Counted from the stretch's first letter, positions 1 through 8,562 are shown. The stretch is DNA of 64,000 nt from CAWFFV01 sp963814985 (GCA_963814985.1 CAWFFV010000031.1:94992-158991), one strand, 5' to 3'. Notes: a model not told the origin generated them from the sequence alone. Numbers and translations: made by a program.

Positions 1-2
1 CG

Positions 3-681
3 GAAGGCGGCTATGACCTTGTTACTATTGCTGAGGATATAATACAGGGTATGGCAGCATTAGGATTGGGTAAGGTAAGTCTGGTTGGACATGGCTGGGG
101 TGCGCGAGTGGCCCTGATCATGGCCGCCCGTCATCCAGCGCTTATCAGTCATCTCATACTTGTTGATTGTCCCCATATAGAACCAAGGCACTGGCCTGGT
201 ATGACACGAGAGCGCTTCATCCGTGGGAAGGGTCCAAACGATATCTATGACTCGTTGGCAAGCTTTCTCAAGGCCATGCGCAGCGAGATGTCGTCTTTCT
301 GGTCACCCACGGTAGAAGCGATTATTCAAACTTATGTACAGAGTATTGCCCGATGGGAGCGTAGAAGAACAACCACGACCAGAGCATCAGCGACAAATTC
401 GCGAGTCACTATGGGATGATCGTGCATTATCGTACTATAGCAAATTAATCTGCCCTGTACTCCTGATACCAGCGGCATCCCAGCCCCAACCGGGAGATGA
501 TCCACCAGAACGGCTGGAAAAGGCTGAAGAGTTTGCTGCCGCCAAGGGCTATATAGCAGCACAGGTTGCCCGTGCAATTCAACGCTGTTGCGTACTCTGG
601 ATGTCTGACACTTCACATGAAGTTCAATTACAACGTCCGCAGTGGCTTGCTAATGCCATCGCCAGTTTTATATGTGAGTAA
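3..681 (+). pseudogene. alpha/beta hydrolase, 5' truncated by window edge and frameshifted
   Basis: The reading frame is open from the window edge. It encodes the nucleophile-elbow half of an alpha/beta-fold hydrolase of the epoxide hydrolase/haloalkane dehalogenase type (LVGHGWGARVAL). After about position 340 the match continues in another frame (RVLPDGSVEEQP ... LICPVLLIPA) and ends with the usual C-terminal histidine context SHEVQLQRP. The length from base 3 to the stop is 3n+1, which fits one inserted base. The elbow reads G-H-G-W-G, where the family normally has Asp or Ser in the third position, so the nucleophile itself appears to be missing. The catalytic His is retained. The combination suggests a dead gene, although the frameshift alone could be a sequencing error. 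The natural substrate cannot be inferred. Confidence 0.75.
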
Positions 682-739
682 TATTTGTTCCTCTATCCCG
701 ATCCTCCAAGTCGTATTGATGAAAGGAGCTTAAACATAC

Positions 740-2353
740 ATGAGTACCATGCTCTACCTGAACGGCAATATTTACACGATGGATGTGACACAACCACGAG
801 CGCAAGCAATGGCTATTGATAGTGCAAGTGGTCGTATCCTGGCCGTAGGTACGAATAGCGAGGTACGCCGCTTCGGTGGACTGCATACAGAACTGGTGGA
901 TCTACGGGGAAAGACCGTCCTACCGGGCTTTATTGATGCCCATATCCATCTGCTTGATACAGCCTATCGTGCTTATCACATCGATGCAGCAGACTGTACA
1001 GGTGAAGATGAGGTTGTTGCCCTTGTTCGTGAACGTATCGCGCTGACACCGCCTGGACGCTGGATACTTGGTGGACACTGGGATAGAAATCTCTGGTCCG
1101 ATAGTCATTTTCCCACCAAAGCGTCACTTGATGCTGTGGCTCCTGAACATCCTGTCGTTTTATGGAGTAAAGATGGACATCTCTTATGGGTTAACTCACT
1201 GGCATTGCAACGGGCCGACATTACAAGCGAGACACCTCAGCCTGCCGCCGGAGCTATTTTATGCGATGGCTCTGGTGAACCTACGGGTATATTACAAGAG
1301 GAAGCTGCTACCAGCCTTGTCTATAGAGCCGTCGAGAAACCTGATCCTGAGCTACATCGCCAGTTGATACAACGCGCTCTGCTAGAATTGCAGAGTTATG
1401 GGATCACGACCATTCATGATATCGAGGGTGAGACATCTTTACAGCTCTTTCAGGAACTGCGTGACAAGGGTACTCTAGGTGTACGTGTTCATATGATCCT
1501 TCCACGCCAGATGTTGCCCCAACTACGTACACAGGGAATTCATCATGACGAGAACGACCTGCTGCGTGTGGGAGGTATCAAAATATTTGCCGATGGTACT
1601 CTCGGCTCACAGACAGCCGCAATGCTCGAAAGTTTTGAAGGCAGTACGGGAAACTATGGTATTCTGACCACATCTGAACAAGAGATGCTGGATATTGTTC
1701 GTGATGCGACGAGCATGGGTCTGACAATTGCCATTCATGCGATTGGTGACCGCGCTGCGAGGGTTGCTCTGGATGCCATTGAGCATACCCAGATGCTCAT
1801 GGCCCGGCAAGAAACACCATCCAAATTCTCTTCGAAGCTTCGTTACCGTCTGGAGCATGTGCAGTTAATTGCTCCTGAAGATCTCGAACGGATGCGCCGC
1901 CTTGGTGTCGTTGCTTCAGTACAACCCTTCCACGCCGTTGCTGATCGCGATATTGCCGAGCGCTACTGGGGAAAGCGCCATCGTCGCGCCTACGCCTACC
2001 GGACAATGCGCGATATGGGCATTCCCCTGGCAATGGGTTCTGACGCTCCCGTAGAAATCTTCGACCCATTGCGTATCCTCTCCGCCGCAACCTTGCGTCG
2101 GGACCCTACTCTTCAGCGTCCCCCCTGGCTCCCTGATCAGGCTCTACCCATTGCGGATGCGCTCTGGGGCTATACAGCAGGCGCTGCTTATGCGGGAGCC
2201 GAGGAGCAGCATAAAGGTTCTCTGACCGTTGGGAAATTGGGTGATGCCGTTGTATTGCGCGAGGATGTCTTGAGCGTCCCACAAGAGAGGATGTACGAGA
2301 ATGGTGTGCAGGCGACTATTCTCGGTGGCAAGATCGTCTATGGTTCTCTATAA
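740..2353 (+). CDS. YtcJ-like amidohydrolase (amidohydrolase family 3)
   Basis: This 537-aa protein has the full layout of the metal-dependent YtcJ/amidohydrolase-3 family: an N-terminal beta-sandwich segment (LYLNGNIYTMD), the metal-binding GFIDAHIHLL near residue 70, GGIKIFADGTLGSQ in the middle, IHAIGDRA, LEHVQLI, and the late metal-site aspartate in MGSDAPVE. The C-terminus returns to the sandwich domain (GKLGDAVVL). Such enzymes hydrolyse amide or imide bonds in cyclic or N-acyl substrates in the cytoplasm; the substrate is not predictable. A good ribosome site (AAAGGAGC) lies 9 nt before the ATG. The TAA stop lies inside the left arm of a long perfect palindrome, so translation termination and the probable transcription terminator coincide. 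Confidence 0.9.
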   Translation: MSTMLYLNGNIYTMDVTQPRAQAMAIDSASGRILAVGTNSEVRRFGGLHTELVDLRGKTVLPGFIDAHIHLLDTAYRAYHIDAADCTGEDEVVALVRERIALTPPGRWILGGHWDRNLWSDSHFPTKASLDAVAPEHPVVLWSKDGHLLWVNSLALQRADITSETPQPAAGAILCDGSGEPTGILQEEAATSLVYRAVEKPDPELHRQLIQRALLELQSYGITTIHDIEGETSLQLFQELRDKGTLGVRVHMILPRQMLPQLRTQGIHHDENDLLRVGGIKIFADGTLGSQTAAMLESFEGSTGNYGILTTSEQEMLDIVRDATSMGLTIAIHAIGDRAARVALDAIEHTQMLMARQETPSKFSSKLRYRLEHVQLIAPEDLERMRRLGVVASVQPFHAVADRDIAERYWGKRHRRAYAYRTMRDMGIPLAMGSDAPVEIFDPLRILSAATLRRDPTLQRPPWLPDQALPIADALWGYTAGAAYAGAEEQHKGSLTVGKLGDAVVLREDVLSVPQERMYENGVQATILGGKIVYGSL

Positions 2354-2404
2354 CTTCTCAGGTTTCCTCGCTGCCGCGGCGGCGAGGAAACCTGAGAAGT
2401 TATA
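2349..2404. repeat. perfect 23-bp-arm palindrome overlapping the stop codon
   Basis: Two perfectly complementary 23-nt arms (2349-2371 and 2382-2404) surround a 10-nt GC-rich loop. The outer arms read TAACTTCTCAGGT, close to the terminal inverted repeat GTAACTATTCAGGT of the larger palindromic elements at 6850 and 16453, so this looks like a minimal member of that family. The stop codon TAA of the amidohydrolase is part of the left arm. As RNA it would form a very stable hairpin and probably acts as a terminator or 3'-end stabiliser; there is no clear U-tract. Confidence 0.8.
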
Positions 2405-2491
2405 GCGAACCAATTTTTTACTCCAACGATGCACAAAAAGAGATGGTATACTCCAAACTAGAATCAATTATACAAACTACCAGAGGTTAGC

Positions 2492-3262
2492 ATGACATTG
2501 CCAGAAATCCTTCTACTCTTTATCTCTGCCGTTCTTGGCGGTACGCTCAATTCTGTTGCAGGTGGTGGCAGCTTTCTCACATTCCCTGCTCTGATATTTA
2601 CTAACGTGCCACCGATCCAGGCCAACGCCACAAACACGGTGGCCTTGTGGCCTGGATCAGTTGCCAGTACGGGCGCATACCGTCGAGAATTGGCCCAACA
2701 GAGGCGTGGGCTATTCTTCTTCCTCATTACCATCAGCCTGATTGGTGGGGGACTGGGAGCCGTCTTACTCATAAGTACCTCACAATCAACCTTTATACAT
2801 CTGCTTCCCTATCTCCTCTTGATGGCCACACTTCTCTTTACCTTCAGTAGTCCCATCATAAAAAGATTACGTATACGCTCTCTCAAAAAGGAACGGCTCT
2901 CCAGAACGGCTCTTGTTGGTGTAGCCATTGTCCAATTCATCATCTCCATTTACGGGGGATATTTTGGAGGAGGGATCGGTATCCTGATGCTGGCAACCCT
3001 GGCATTGATGGGTATGGATGATATTCATGCGATGAACGCCCTCAAAACGGTGCTGGCAAGTTGCATCAATGGTATAGCAACCGTCACCTTTATCATAGAA
3101 GGTAAAGTCGTATGGCCTGAAGCTCTTTTGATGATGGTGGGAGCTATCGTGGGTGGCTATGGCGGTGCCTATTATGCTCGTAAGATTAATCAGAAATGGA
3201 TACGTTTTTTTGTCATCATAGTTGGTTTTAGCATGACCATCTACTTTCTTGTGCACCAGTAG
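2492..3262 (+). CDS. TauE/SafE-family anion exporter
   Basis: This 256-aa polytopic membrane protein fits the TauE/SafE (sulfite exporter-like) family. The first helix carries the family signature (LGGTLNSVAGGGSFLTFPAL), and the second half repeats the fold with YGGYFGGGIGILMLATLALMGM followed by MNALKTVLA and GAIVGGYGGAYYARKI. About eight hydrophobic segments are visible. Members move sulfite, sulfoacetate or other small organosulfur anions across the cytoplasmic membrane, but the family is broad and the substrate here is unknown. No sulfur genes are adjacent. A TATACT-like -10 lies about 40 bp upstream and an AGAGG ribosome site precedes the ATG. Confidence 0.9.
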   Translation: MTLPEILLLFISAVLGGTLNSVAGGGSFLTFPALIFTNVPPIQANATNTVALWPGSVASTGAYRRELAQQRRGLFFFLITISLIGGGLGAVLLISTSQSTFIHLLPYLLLMATLLFTFSSPIIKRLRIRSLKKERLSRTALVGVAIVQFIISIYGGYFGGGIGILMLATLALMGMDDIHAMNALKTVLASCINGIATVTFIIEGKVVWPEALLMMVGAIVGGYGGAYYARKINQKWIRFFVIIVGFSMTIYFLVHQ

Positions 3263-3268
3263 CTTGCA

Positions 3269-3516
3269 TGAGTAATCCCGAATTTTGAACAAAAGTCTGC
3301 TCTCTCCAAGCCGCTGGAGAAGCGGGATTGTCAAGGGCGGTCAGCCCTGTGACCTGGGTGCGTGTTGTCCATAACATAATGTTGCCGCACGCCGCCTGCG
3401 GCGGCGTATGAAAGAAGTAAACAGAAGTTTCTAGGGACACCCAAACGCCCGCCAGGAGGCTGCCGCCCCCTGGACCCCGCTGATCGAATTTTTGAAACAA
3501 AAATTAGGATTACTCA
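3269..3516. repeat. GC-rich dispersed repeat (R2), copy 1, with short terminal inverted repeats
   Basis: The 248-bp non-coding element starts TGAGTAATCC and ends GGATTACTCA, a perfect 10-bp inverted repeat. The interior shares long blocks with copies at about 8285-8510 and 16612-16765: AGCGGGATTGTCAAGGGCGG, then a CGCCGCCTGCGGCGGCG hairpin, then GCCAGGAGGCTGCCGCCCCC and a TTTTTGAAACAAAA box near the right end. No transposase is present; it is MITE-like. Open frames across it are conserved only as a by-product of the repeat. It fills the 290-bp gap between the two transporters. Confidence 0.75.
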
Positions 3517-3552
3517 GATTACTTAAGAAAGAAGATAGAAAGGAATATTTCG

Positions 3553-4986
3553 ATGGATGATGAGGAGCATGCCGGAAAATGGGCAGTTCTGGCGATTGTC
3601 GCAGTGGGAGTCTTTATGGCGACCCTCGATACGTCTATTGTTAATATCAGCCTGCCTACCATTGCACGCTATTTCGCAGTACCCCTCAATGGCACCGTTG
3701 CCTGGGTGATTATCTCTTATCTTGTGACGACTGCCGCCGTACTCCTGACTGCTGGCCGTTTAGCCGACATGGTCGGTCGCAAAGCAGTCTGGGTGGTGGG
3801 CTTAATTGTTTTTACGGCTGGCTCAGCACTTTGTGGAGCATCCCCCACACTCGAATTTTTGATTGGTGCACGAGCACTTCAGGGGTTAGGGGGAGCACTC
3901 CTCATGGCGGTTAGTCCTGCTATGCTCACCAGTGCCTTTCCTCCCCAGGAACGTGGCCGGGCGCTTGGTTTCAGTGCCATTACTGTTGCGCTCGGTGTGA
4001 GTGTTGGCCCAACCCTGGGTGGTCTGATTACCGCTTATTTCTCGTGGCGCTGGATTTTCTATGTCAATGTGCCAATTGGCACTGTTGGCATTTTCGTGAC
4101 CTTGCGTGTTCTCACTGAGCGATTGCGCCGGAAGCCTGGACGCTTTGATCCATGGGGGGCGATCCTGCTGGCAATTGGACTGGCTGGCCTGACCGCAGCA
4201 CTCTCATTTGGACAGGAGTTGGGTTGGTATTCACCTCTCCTCATCACGATAATGGTGGTAGGTCTGGTAGCCTTGATAGCTTTACCCTTCATCGAAAGCA
4301 GGGTCACCAATCCTATTATTGATCTGGCGTTGTTCCGAAATCGTGTGTTCCTCTCGGCAAATCTGAGTCTGGTCTTAAATTTCCTGGCACTTTTCGCCGT
4401 AAGCTTTATGTTACCCTTCTACTTCGAGCAGTTACGCAGCTTTTCCACCGAACAGTCTGGACTCCTGTTAACCCCCTTACCATTGACTATTGCGCTGGTA
4501 GCTCCTCTGAGTGGCTCACTGGCTGATCGCATTGGCACACGCTGGCTAGCAGCTGTAGGGATGGCTATAGCTTGCATTGGTCTGGTTTTGGTCAGCCAGC
4601 TTAATACTGAAAGCACAACATGGGATATCATCTGGCGTCTCATCTTTACAGGTGCGGGGCAGGCAATCTTCCAGGCACCTAATAATAGCGCTCTTTTAGG
4701 ATCTGCTCCCCGTAAGCAGCAGGGAAGTGCCGCAGGTTTTCTGGCAACAGGGCGTGTGATGGGTCAGAGCGTAAGTGTGGCGCTGGCTGGAGCTATCTTC
4801 ACCAGCTCAGGTGGAGCAGCGGCGGGTAGTGCTCTTGCCATGTATCCCAGTAATCCCCACTTGCAACAAACATTTGTGAACAGTTTTCATGTGACATTTC
4901 TTGTTTGTGCTTCTATTGCCGCGCTTGGTGTCCTGACGTCCCTGGTCAGAGGGAAGGAAAAGAAGAAGAGTATTGTCAGTTCTTAA
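3553..4986 (+). CDS. MFS drug-efflux transporter, DHA2 (EmrB/QacA) family
   Basis: This 477-aa protein has about 14 predicted membrane helices. Helix 1 carries the DHA2 signature MATLDTSIVNISLPTIA, and motif A follows helix 2 (GRLADMVGRKAVW). An ALQGLGGALLMAVSPAML segment and antiporter motif C-like glycines (GVSVGPTLGG) support proton-coupled export of drugs or other amphiphiles from the cytoplasmic membrane. The start is set by AAAGGA 7 nt upstream of the ATG. It is transcribed alone after the R2 repeat and followed 60 bp later by the septum-protein gene on the same strand. The substrate is not predictable. Confidence 0.92.
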   Translation: MDDEEHAGKWAVLAIVAVGVFMATLDTSIVNISLPTIARYFAVPLNGTVAWVIISYLVTTAAVLLTAGRLADMVGRKAVWVVGLIVFTAGSALCGASPTLEFLIGARALQGLGGALLMAVSPAMLTSAFPPQERGRALGFSAITVALGVSVGPTLGGLITAYFSWRWIFYVNVPIGTVGIFVTLRVLTERLRRKPGRFDPWGAILLAIGLAGLTAALSFGQELGWYSPLLITIMVVGLVALIALPFIESRVTNPIIDLALFRNRVFLSANLSLVLNFLALFAVSFMLPFYFEQLRSFSTEQSGLLLTPLPLTIALVAPLSGSLADRIGTRWLAAVGMAIACIGLVLVSQLNTESTTWDIIWRLIFTGAGQAIFQAPNNSALLGSAPRKQQGSAAGFLATGRVMGQSVSVALAGAIFTSSGGAAAGSALAMYPSNPHLQQTFVNSFHVTFLVCASIAALGVLTSLVRGKEKKKSIVSS

Positions 4987-5045
4987 CCAAATAGTGAGAC
5001 TTAAAGAGAGAATAATACGTATATTATAGAGAGAAAGGAGTCAAA

Positions 5046-5543
5046 GTGCAGAATCGTCCAAGAAGACCACAATTCTCGGCCCATCCTGAAGCCAGTAACG
5101 CAAATATTACATCAGCAATTGGCATAGAAGAAACTGTTGGGCACCTGCGAGCCAGACACAACTCTCTGTACACACGAACCGTGATGTGGATCACCGGGCT
5201 TGTCTGTACAGCCTTTCTTCTGGGATCGTTAGCCCAGGCGTGGTCGAATAGTCAGTTGATGCTCAAGGTACAGGATGCACAGCAGCATTTGCAGCAAGAC
5301 CAGGCTCATCATAATCTTCTCCAGCAACAGGCAAGGTATTACAAGGACCCTGCAGTGATTGAGAGCGAGGCTCGTCAACAACTCGGCTATGTCCGTCCTG
5401 GTGAAAACCCGATTGTCATCGTCAGCGCGGACAACCAGAAACAGATTACTGTTCAGCAAGGTACAAGCGTTCCGGTACCACAAAGTTTCTGGCAAGAGTG
5501 GTGGCGTACCTTTTTGGGGATTAACCCAAGAAAAAGTCCTTAA
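5046..5543 (+). CDS. septum formation initiator family protein (DivIC/FtsB/FtsL-like)
   Basis: This 165-aa bitopic protein has a basic cytoplasmic N-terminus of about 55 residues, one membrane helix (residues 56-73, WITGLVCTAFLLGSLAQA) and a coiled coil rich in Gln and Leu (LQQDQAHHNLLQQQ). It then has the hallmark segment of the DivIC/FtsB family: YYKDPAVIESEARQQLGYVRPGE. Such proteins sit in the divisome with FtsL and FtsQ/DivIB and relay activation to FtsWI. The start is a GTG with an excellent ribosome site (AAAGGAG, 5-nt spacing). It stands alone rather than in a dcw cluster, and a promoter of the opposite design purpose (the RNA gene below) starts 4 nt after its stop. Confidence 0.85.
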   Translation: MQNRPRRPQFSAHPEASNANITSAIGIEETVGHLRARHNSLYTRTVMWITGLVCTAFLLGSLAQAWSNSQLMLKVQDAQQHLQQDQAHHNLLQQQARYYKDPAVIESEARQQLGYVRPGENPIVIVSADNQKQITVQQGTSVPVPQSFWQEWWRTFLGINPRKSP

Positions 5544-5546
5544 AGC

Positions 5547-5576
5547 TTGACAGTACATGTATGATAAATGTATAAC
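5547..5576 (+). promoter_or_regulatory. strong sigma-70-type promoter of the small RNA gene
   Basis: The sequence has a perfect -35 TTGACA (5547-5552), an 18-nt spacer and a -10 TATAAC (5571-5576). It begins just after the DivIC-like stop codon. Transcription would start near 5583 and reads into a non-coding structured segment ending in an intrinsic terminator. Confidence 0.8.
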
Positions 5577-5582
5577 CTATTG

Positions 5583-5778
5583 TAATGACCTTGTGAAAAG
5601 TCTAAGGCAAGGAAGAGCAACGTGGAACATCAACGCGCAAACAAGGTACAAAACCTTCTGATTATTCGGCTCCAGTACTGGCTGGAGCTTCTTGAATTTG
5701 TACTTACAAAAGCGCGTTTCGCAGCGTAAACAGCCTCTTATCTCAGCGGAACGTATAGAAATAGCGTTCCGTTTTTTT
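5583..5778 (+). ncRNA. structured small RNA, about 195 nt, 6S-RNA-like architecture
   Basis: This is a free-standing transcription unit without an ORF, bounded by a consensus promoter and a terminator. The interior folds as one long rod. AACGCGC (5632-5638) pairs with GCGCGTT (5712-5718), GTACAAA (5646-5652) pairs with TTTGTAC (5697-5703), and a capping hairpin GCTCCAG (5669-5675)/CTGGAGC (5682-5688) closes the tip. The stems are separated by purine-rich internal loops, and weaker AAGAG/CTCTT pairing lies further out. Size, isolation and a rod with central bulges are what is expected of 6S RNA, the sigma-70 holoenzyme decoy. I could not match conserved primary sequence, so a lineage-specific regulatory RNA is equally possible. 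Confidence 0.6.
5747..5778 (+). terminator. intrinsic terminator of the small RNA
   Basis: CGGAACG (5747-5753) pairs with CGTTCCG (5765-5771) around an 11-nt A-rich loop and is followed directly by seven T residues. Confidence 0.88.
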
Positions 5779-5831
5779 ATTATCAAAAATCAGGGCAACG
5801 AACTTATTTCGTGATTAAGGAGTGATTGGTA

Positions 5832-6611
5832 ATGCGTCCATTAATTGGAATTCCCTGTCATGCAGGGGTACGTACAGACACCGAGCGACCTATCTATTAC
5901 AACAATAGGAGCTACATTCATGCAGTGGAGCGTGCAGGTGGTGTACCTATTCTTATCCCGATCCTTCATGATCTTAGTGGACTCCAAGCGCTACTTCCTC
6001 GTCTGGACGGCCTGTTACTCTCTGGTGGTATCGATGTTCATCCACACCATTATCAGGAAGAACCCCACCCTCTGCTGGGTGAAACAAATCCAGAACTCGA
6101 TACTCTAGAGATAGCACTGGCAAAGTGGGCCTTAGCGGAAGATGTACCCACATTAGGTATCTGTCGTGGAATGCAAGTGTTAAATGTGGCATTCGGTGGC
6201 AACCTCTACCAGGATTTGGGTGATCAGTACCCTGGCAGCTTGAAACATCCCAACTGGGATCAGCCACGCAACACACTCGTCCACCGGGTGCGCATTGAGC
6301 CAGGCAGTCGCATGGAGGAGATATTGGGTGCTCGTGAGGTTCATGTGAATAGTCTGCATCACCAGGCAGCAAAAAACCCTGGCGACGGTATTCAGATCAG
6401 TGGTCGTGCCGACGACGGTGTTGCTGAACTACTGGAAGTTCCTGAACATCGCTTTATGCTGGCCGCACAATGCCATCCAGAAGAGATCTATACAGACGAA
6501 CCTGTGTGGGCACGTCTTTTCAATGCCTTCATTGATGCATGCTCTAAGTCTGTAGTACACCAATTGGAGACAGTGCAGCAAGTATTGAAACTTGGAACCA
6601 GCCCGGCCTAG
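5832..6611 (+). CDS. gamma-glutamyl-gamma-aminobutyrate hydrolase family protein (class I GATase fold, peptidase C26)
   Basis: This 259-aa protein belongs to the PuuD-like branch of class I glutamine amidotransferases. It starts RPLIGIPCHAG, contains LLLSGGIDVHPHHY, the nucleophile elbow GICRGMQVLNV with the catalytic Cys near residue 112, and the catalytic His-x-Glu in AQCHPEE. Characterised relatives cleave gamma-glutamyl-GABA in putrescine breakdown or other gamma-glutamyl amides in the cytoplasm. No putrescine genes are adjacent, so the exact substrate is open. I chose the ATG at 5832: AAGGAG lies 9 nt upstream, while an in-frame TTG at 5826 would be too close to it. The 3' flank runs into palindromic repeats. 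Confidence 0.88.
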   Translation: MRPLIGIPCHAGVRTDTERPIYYNNRSYIHAVERAGGVPILIPILHDLSGLQALLPRLDGLLLSGGIDVHPHHYQEEPHPLLGETNPELDTLEIALAKWALAEDVPTLGICRGMQVLNVAFGGNLYQDLGDQYPGSLKHPNWDQPRNTLVHRVRIEPGSRMEEILGAREVHVNSLHHQAAKNPGDGIQISGRADDGVAELLEVPEHRFMLAAQCHPEEIYTDEPVWARLFNAFIDACSKSVVHQLETVQQVLKLGTSPA

Positions 6612-6849
6612 TATAAGACACAATCAGAAGAAAGCCTGGGGCTGGCGAAATCAAGACGATGCCAGGGGTACGCAGCAGTACCCCTCAGCAGGGCCTCTAC
6701 CCTCCTGTCTCTCATGCAAAGCATTTTTTCACCCTTTCACTCCCTCAAAGTTACATTTTTCCTGATTCCTCAGCGCCTGAGACGCTTCGCAAGACATTTG
6801 TAACTACTCCCACTTGCGGTGGCTCGCTCTCATTTCATGAGCCATCCTG
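6612..6849. repeat. non-coding gap with degraded fragment of the palindromic element family
   Basis: No gene is visible here. From about 6760 the sequence matches one flank of the palindromic element family (TTCCTCAGCGCC, then a CGCTTCGCA segment) and then a CACTTGCGGTGGCTCGCTCT segment. It appears to be the left part of an older copy into which the intact copy at 6850 inserted; the right part continues after 6997. Confidence 0.55.
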
Positions 6850-6997
6850 GTAACTATTCAGGTGTTCTCACCACCTGCGGTGGCTCGCCCTCGTTTGTTG
6901 GCAGTGGCAGGGTTTGCGGCGCAAACCCTGCCACTGCCAAAAAACACGAAGCACCTGTGGCGCTGAGGAATCAGGAAAAGGGGACCTGAATAGTTAC
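6850..6997. mobile_element. palindromic MITE-like element, intact copy A (148 bp)
   Basis: Perfect 14-bp terminal inverted repeats GTAACTATTCAGGT (6850-6863) and ACCTGAATAGTTAC (6984-6997) enclose three hairpins: a small one (CCACC-TGC-GGTGG), a long central one with perfect 20-nt arms and a GGC loop (6898-6940), and a small GCGCC-containing one. The folded strand would be a cloverleaf. A 152-bp relative lies at 16453. There is no coding capacity and no target-site duplication that I can see. Confidence 0.8.
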
Positions 6998-7085
6998 AGG
7001 AATTTTATGTGGGTGACGTGGTTTGCGTCGCAAACCACATCACCCACATAAAATGCAAGCGAGCCACCGCAGGTGGCAAGTAAAC
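6998..7085. repeat. right part of an interrupted palindromic element (copy B)
   Basis: The central hairpin 7003-7053 has 24-nt arms with one mismatch and a GTC loop. It is followed by the conserved flank GCGAGCCACCGCAGGTGG. The arm sequence is unrelated to copy A except for the TTTGC/GCAAA core. With 6760-6849 it forms an older copy split by copy A. Confidence 0.65.
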
Positions 7086-7088
7086 TTT

Positions 7089-8160
7089 CTAAGAAATGGT
7101 ATCGGGTGGAGTCAGAGTACCACTGGTGATCTGGTTGGCAAAATCATCAGCCTTCTGCTTAGCATCAGCCGGTACATCTTTGCTGACCGCAGCATAGCCA
7201 ACACCATCGTGTGCAAGGTCAAACTTAGGAGGGGTGTTGGTAAACTGCCCATCCTGAAAGTCCTTGATTGTATCATAGACAGAGGTATCAACTCGTTTGA
7301 GTGCGCTGGTGATCACACTCGGATGAATATAGCCCTGATCAGCATCGACACCAATACCAAAGACTCCTTTTTGGTCAGCGGCATCCAGCGCACCGATACC
7401 ACAACCACCAGCTACCTGGAAGATAATATCAGCCTGATGCTGGTTAATCTGGCTCAGGGCAAGATCTTTACATTTTGCGGTTGCCGCAAAATCCTGCGAA
7501 GTAGCCGATAATCACATTAACCTTTGGGTCAACCTTCTGAGCACAGAATTTATACCCGGCGATATAATGGTCGACAGGCGGAATCGAGAGTCCACCAACA
7601 GCCGCGATAGTATTCTTACCCAATAACTTCGGTATTTTGGCCTTGCCATCCAGTTCCATCTGCCCGGCAATGGCACCAACAAGACAACCCGCCTCCTGTT
7701 CTTTAAAGAAGAGTGGTGCCACATTGGGAAGAGTTTCGCAGTCAGATTTTCCTACGGGTACCGCACAACCATCAATAATAGCAAACTTCTTATTTGGCAA
7801 TGATTTAGCCACCTGATCTATTGGAGTTTGCATAAGAAAGCCGACGGCAATAACGAGGTCAGCAACCTGTGCGGCCTGGGTCAGGTTTGCAACGTAATCA
7901 TTCTGGGACTGTGTCTGAATGATCCTTTCAGTAAAGCCATACTGCTTTTCAGCTTTCTGGTAGCCCACGTAGGCCAGATGGTTGAAGCCGTTGTCGTTGA
8001 GACCTCCAATGTCGGTGACGAGTGCAACCTTTATGGTCGGCTTTTGAGTGGTTGTGCCTCCTCCAGCTCCAGTGTTGTTACCACCACCACATGCCGTAAG
8101 CAGCAGAGCAAAAACGGTGAGCAGTGACGTCACCCAAACCATGCCGCCAAATCTTCGCAT
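7089..8160 (-). pseudogene. BMP-family ABC transporter substrate-binding lipoprotein, frameshifted
   Basis: The N-terminus is a lipoprotein signal (membrane segment then LLLTACGGG, lipobox Cys). The mature part fits the basic membrane protein (Bmp/Med, PnrA-like) family: KVALVTDIGGLNDNGFNHLAY, IAVGFLMQTPIDQVAK, FAIIDG, FFKEQEAGCLVGAIAG, and late VAGGCGIGALDAA and GVDADQGYI. Relatives bind nucleosides for ABC import. Near 7500 the frame breaks: GYF-AGFCGNRKM then stop, while the other frame continues QDFAATAKCKDLA. The total is 3n+1, which fits one extra base. No permease or ATPase gene is adjacent. With the shift removed the protein would be about 356 aa, normal for the family, so a sequencing error is a real possibility. 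Confidence 0.82.
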
Positions 8161-8255
8161 GTAAAAGTCCTTTCTTCTCGAAAGCGAGAAACCGCCCGTA
8201 GAAGTACATTACCCTTGTACATGTGTACAGGGTCAGAGGGCCACAGTAAGATAGA

Positions 8256-8562
8256 GTAACTACTTCTCAGATCTCTTTTCCTGATTCCTCAAGCGGCTTG
8301 AGAAGCGGGATTGTCAAGGGCGGCCAGCCCTTGACCGGGGTGCGGGGTGTCTCCGCAAAATTTCTTTTTTCTCGCGCCGCCTGCGGTGGCGCACAAAAGA
8401 AGTAAAAAGAGTTTTTGGGGGCACCCCAAGCCCCGCCAGGAGGCTACCGCCCCCTGGACCCCTGCTTTTTTGAACTTTTGAAACAAAAGTTCGGGATGAC
8501 TCATGACTCATACAAAACGAGAGCGAGCCATCCGCAGGTGGCAAGAAGACCTGAGTGGTTAC
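8256..8562. repeat. composite repeat: R2 copy 2 sitting inside palindromic-element ends
   Basis: The left edge GTAACTACTTCTCAG followed by CTTTTCCTGATTCCTCA, and the right edge ACCTGAGTGGTTAC preceded by GAGCGAGCCATCCGCAGGTGG, are the two ends of the palindromic element family. Instead of the long central hairpin, the middle (about 8285-8510) is a copy of the GC-rich R2 repeat (AGCGGGATTGTCAAGGGCGG ... GCCAGGAGGCTACCGCCCCC). No gene lies between the lipoprotein promoter region and the NYN gene. Confidence 0.65.

Noticed and set aside
3228..3500. Antisense ORF across the repeat, similar in sequence to ORFs at 8289-8616 and 16518-16808
   Set aside because: The similarity comes from the underlying R2 DNA repeat; no ribosome sites, different frames are open in each copy, and hairpins dominate the region.
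6850..7085. CRISPR array suspected from repeated CCACCTGCGGTGG units
   Set aside because: Units are not regularly spaced, are in opposite orientations, belong to inverted-repeat elements, and no cas gene is present.
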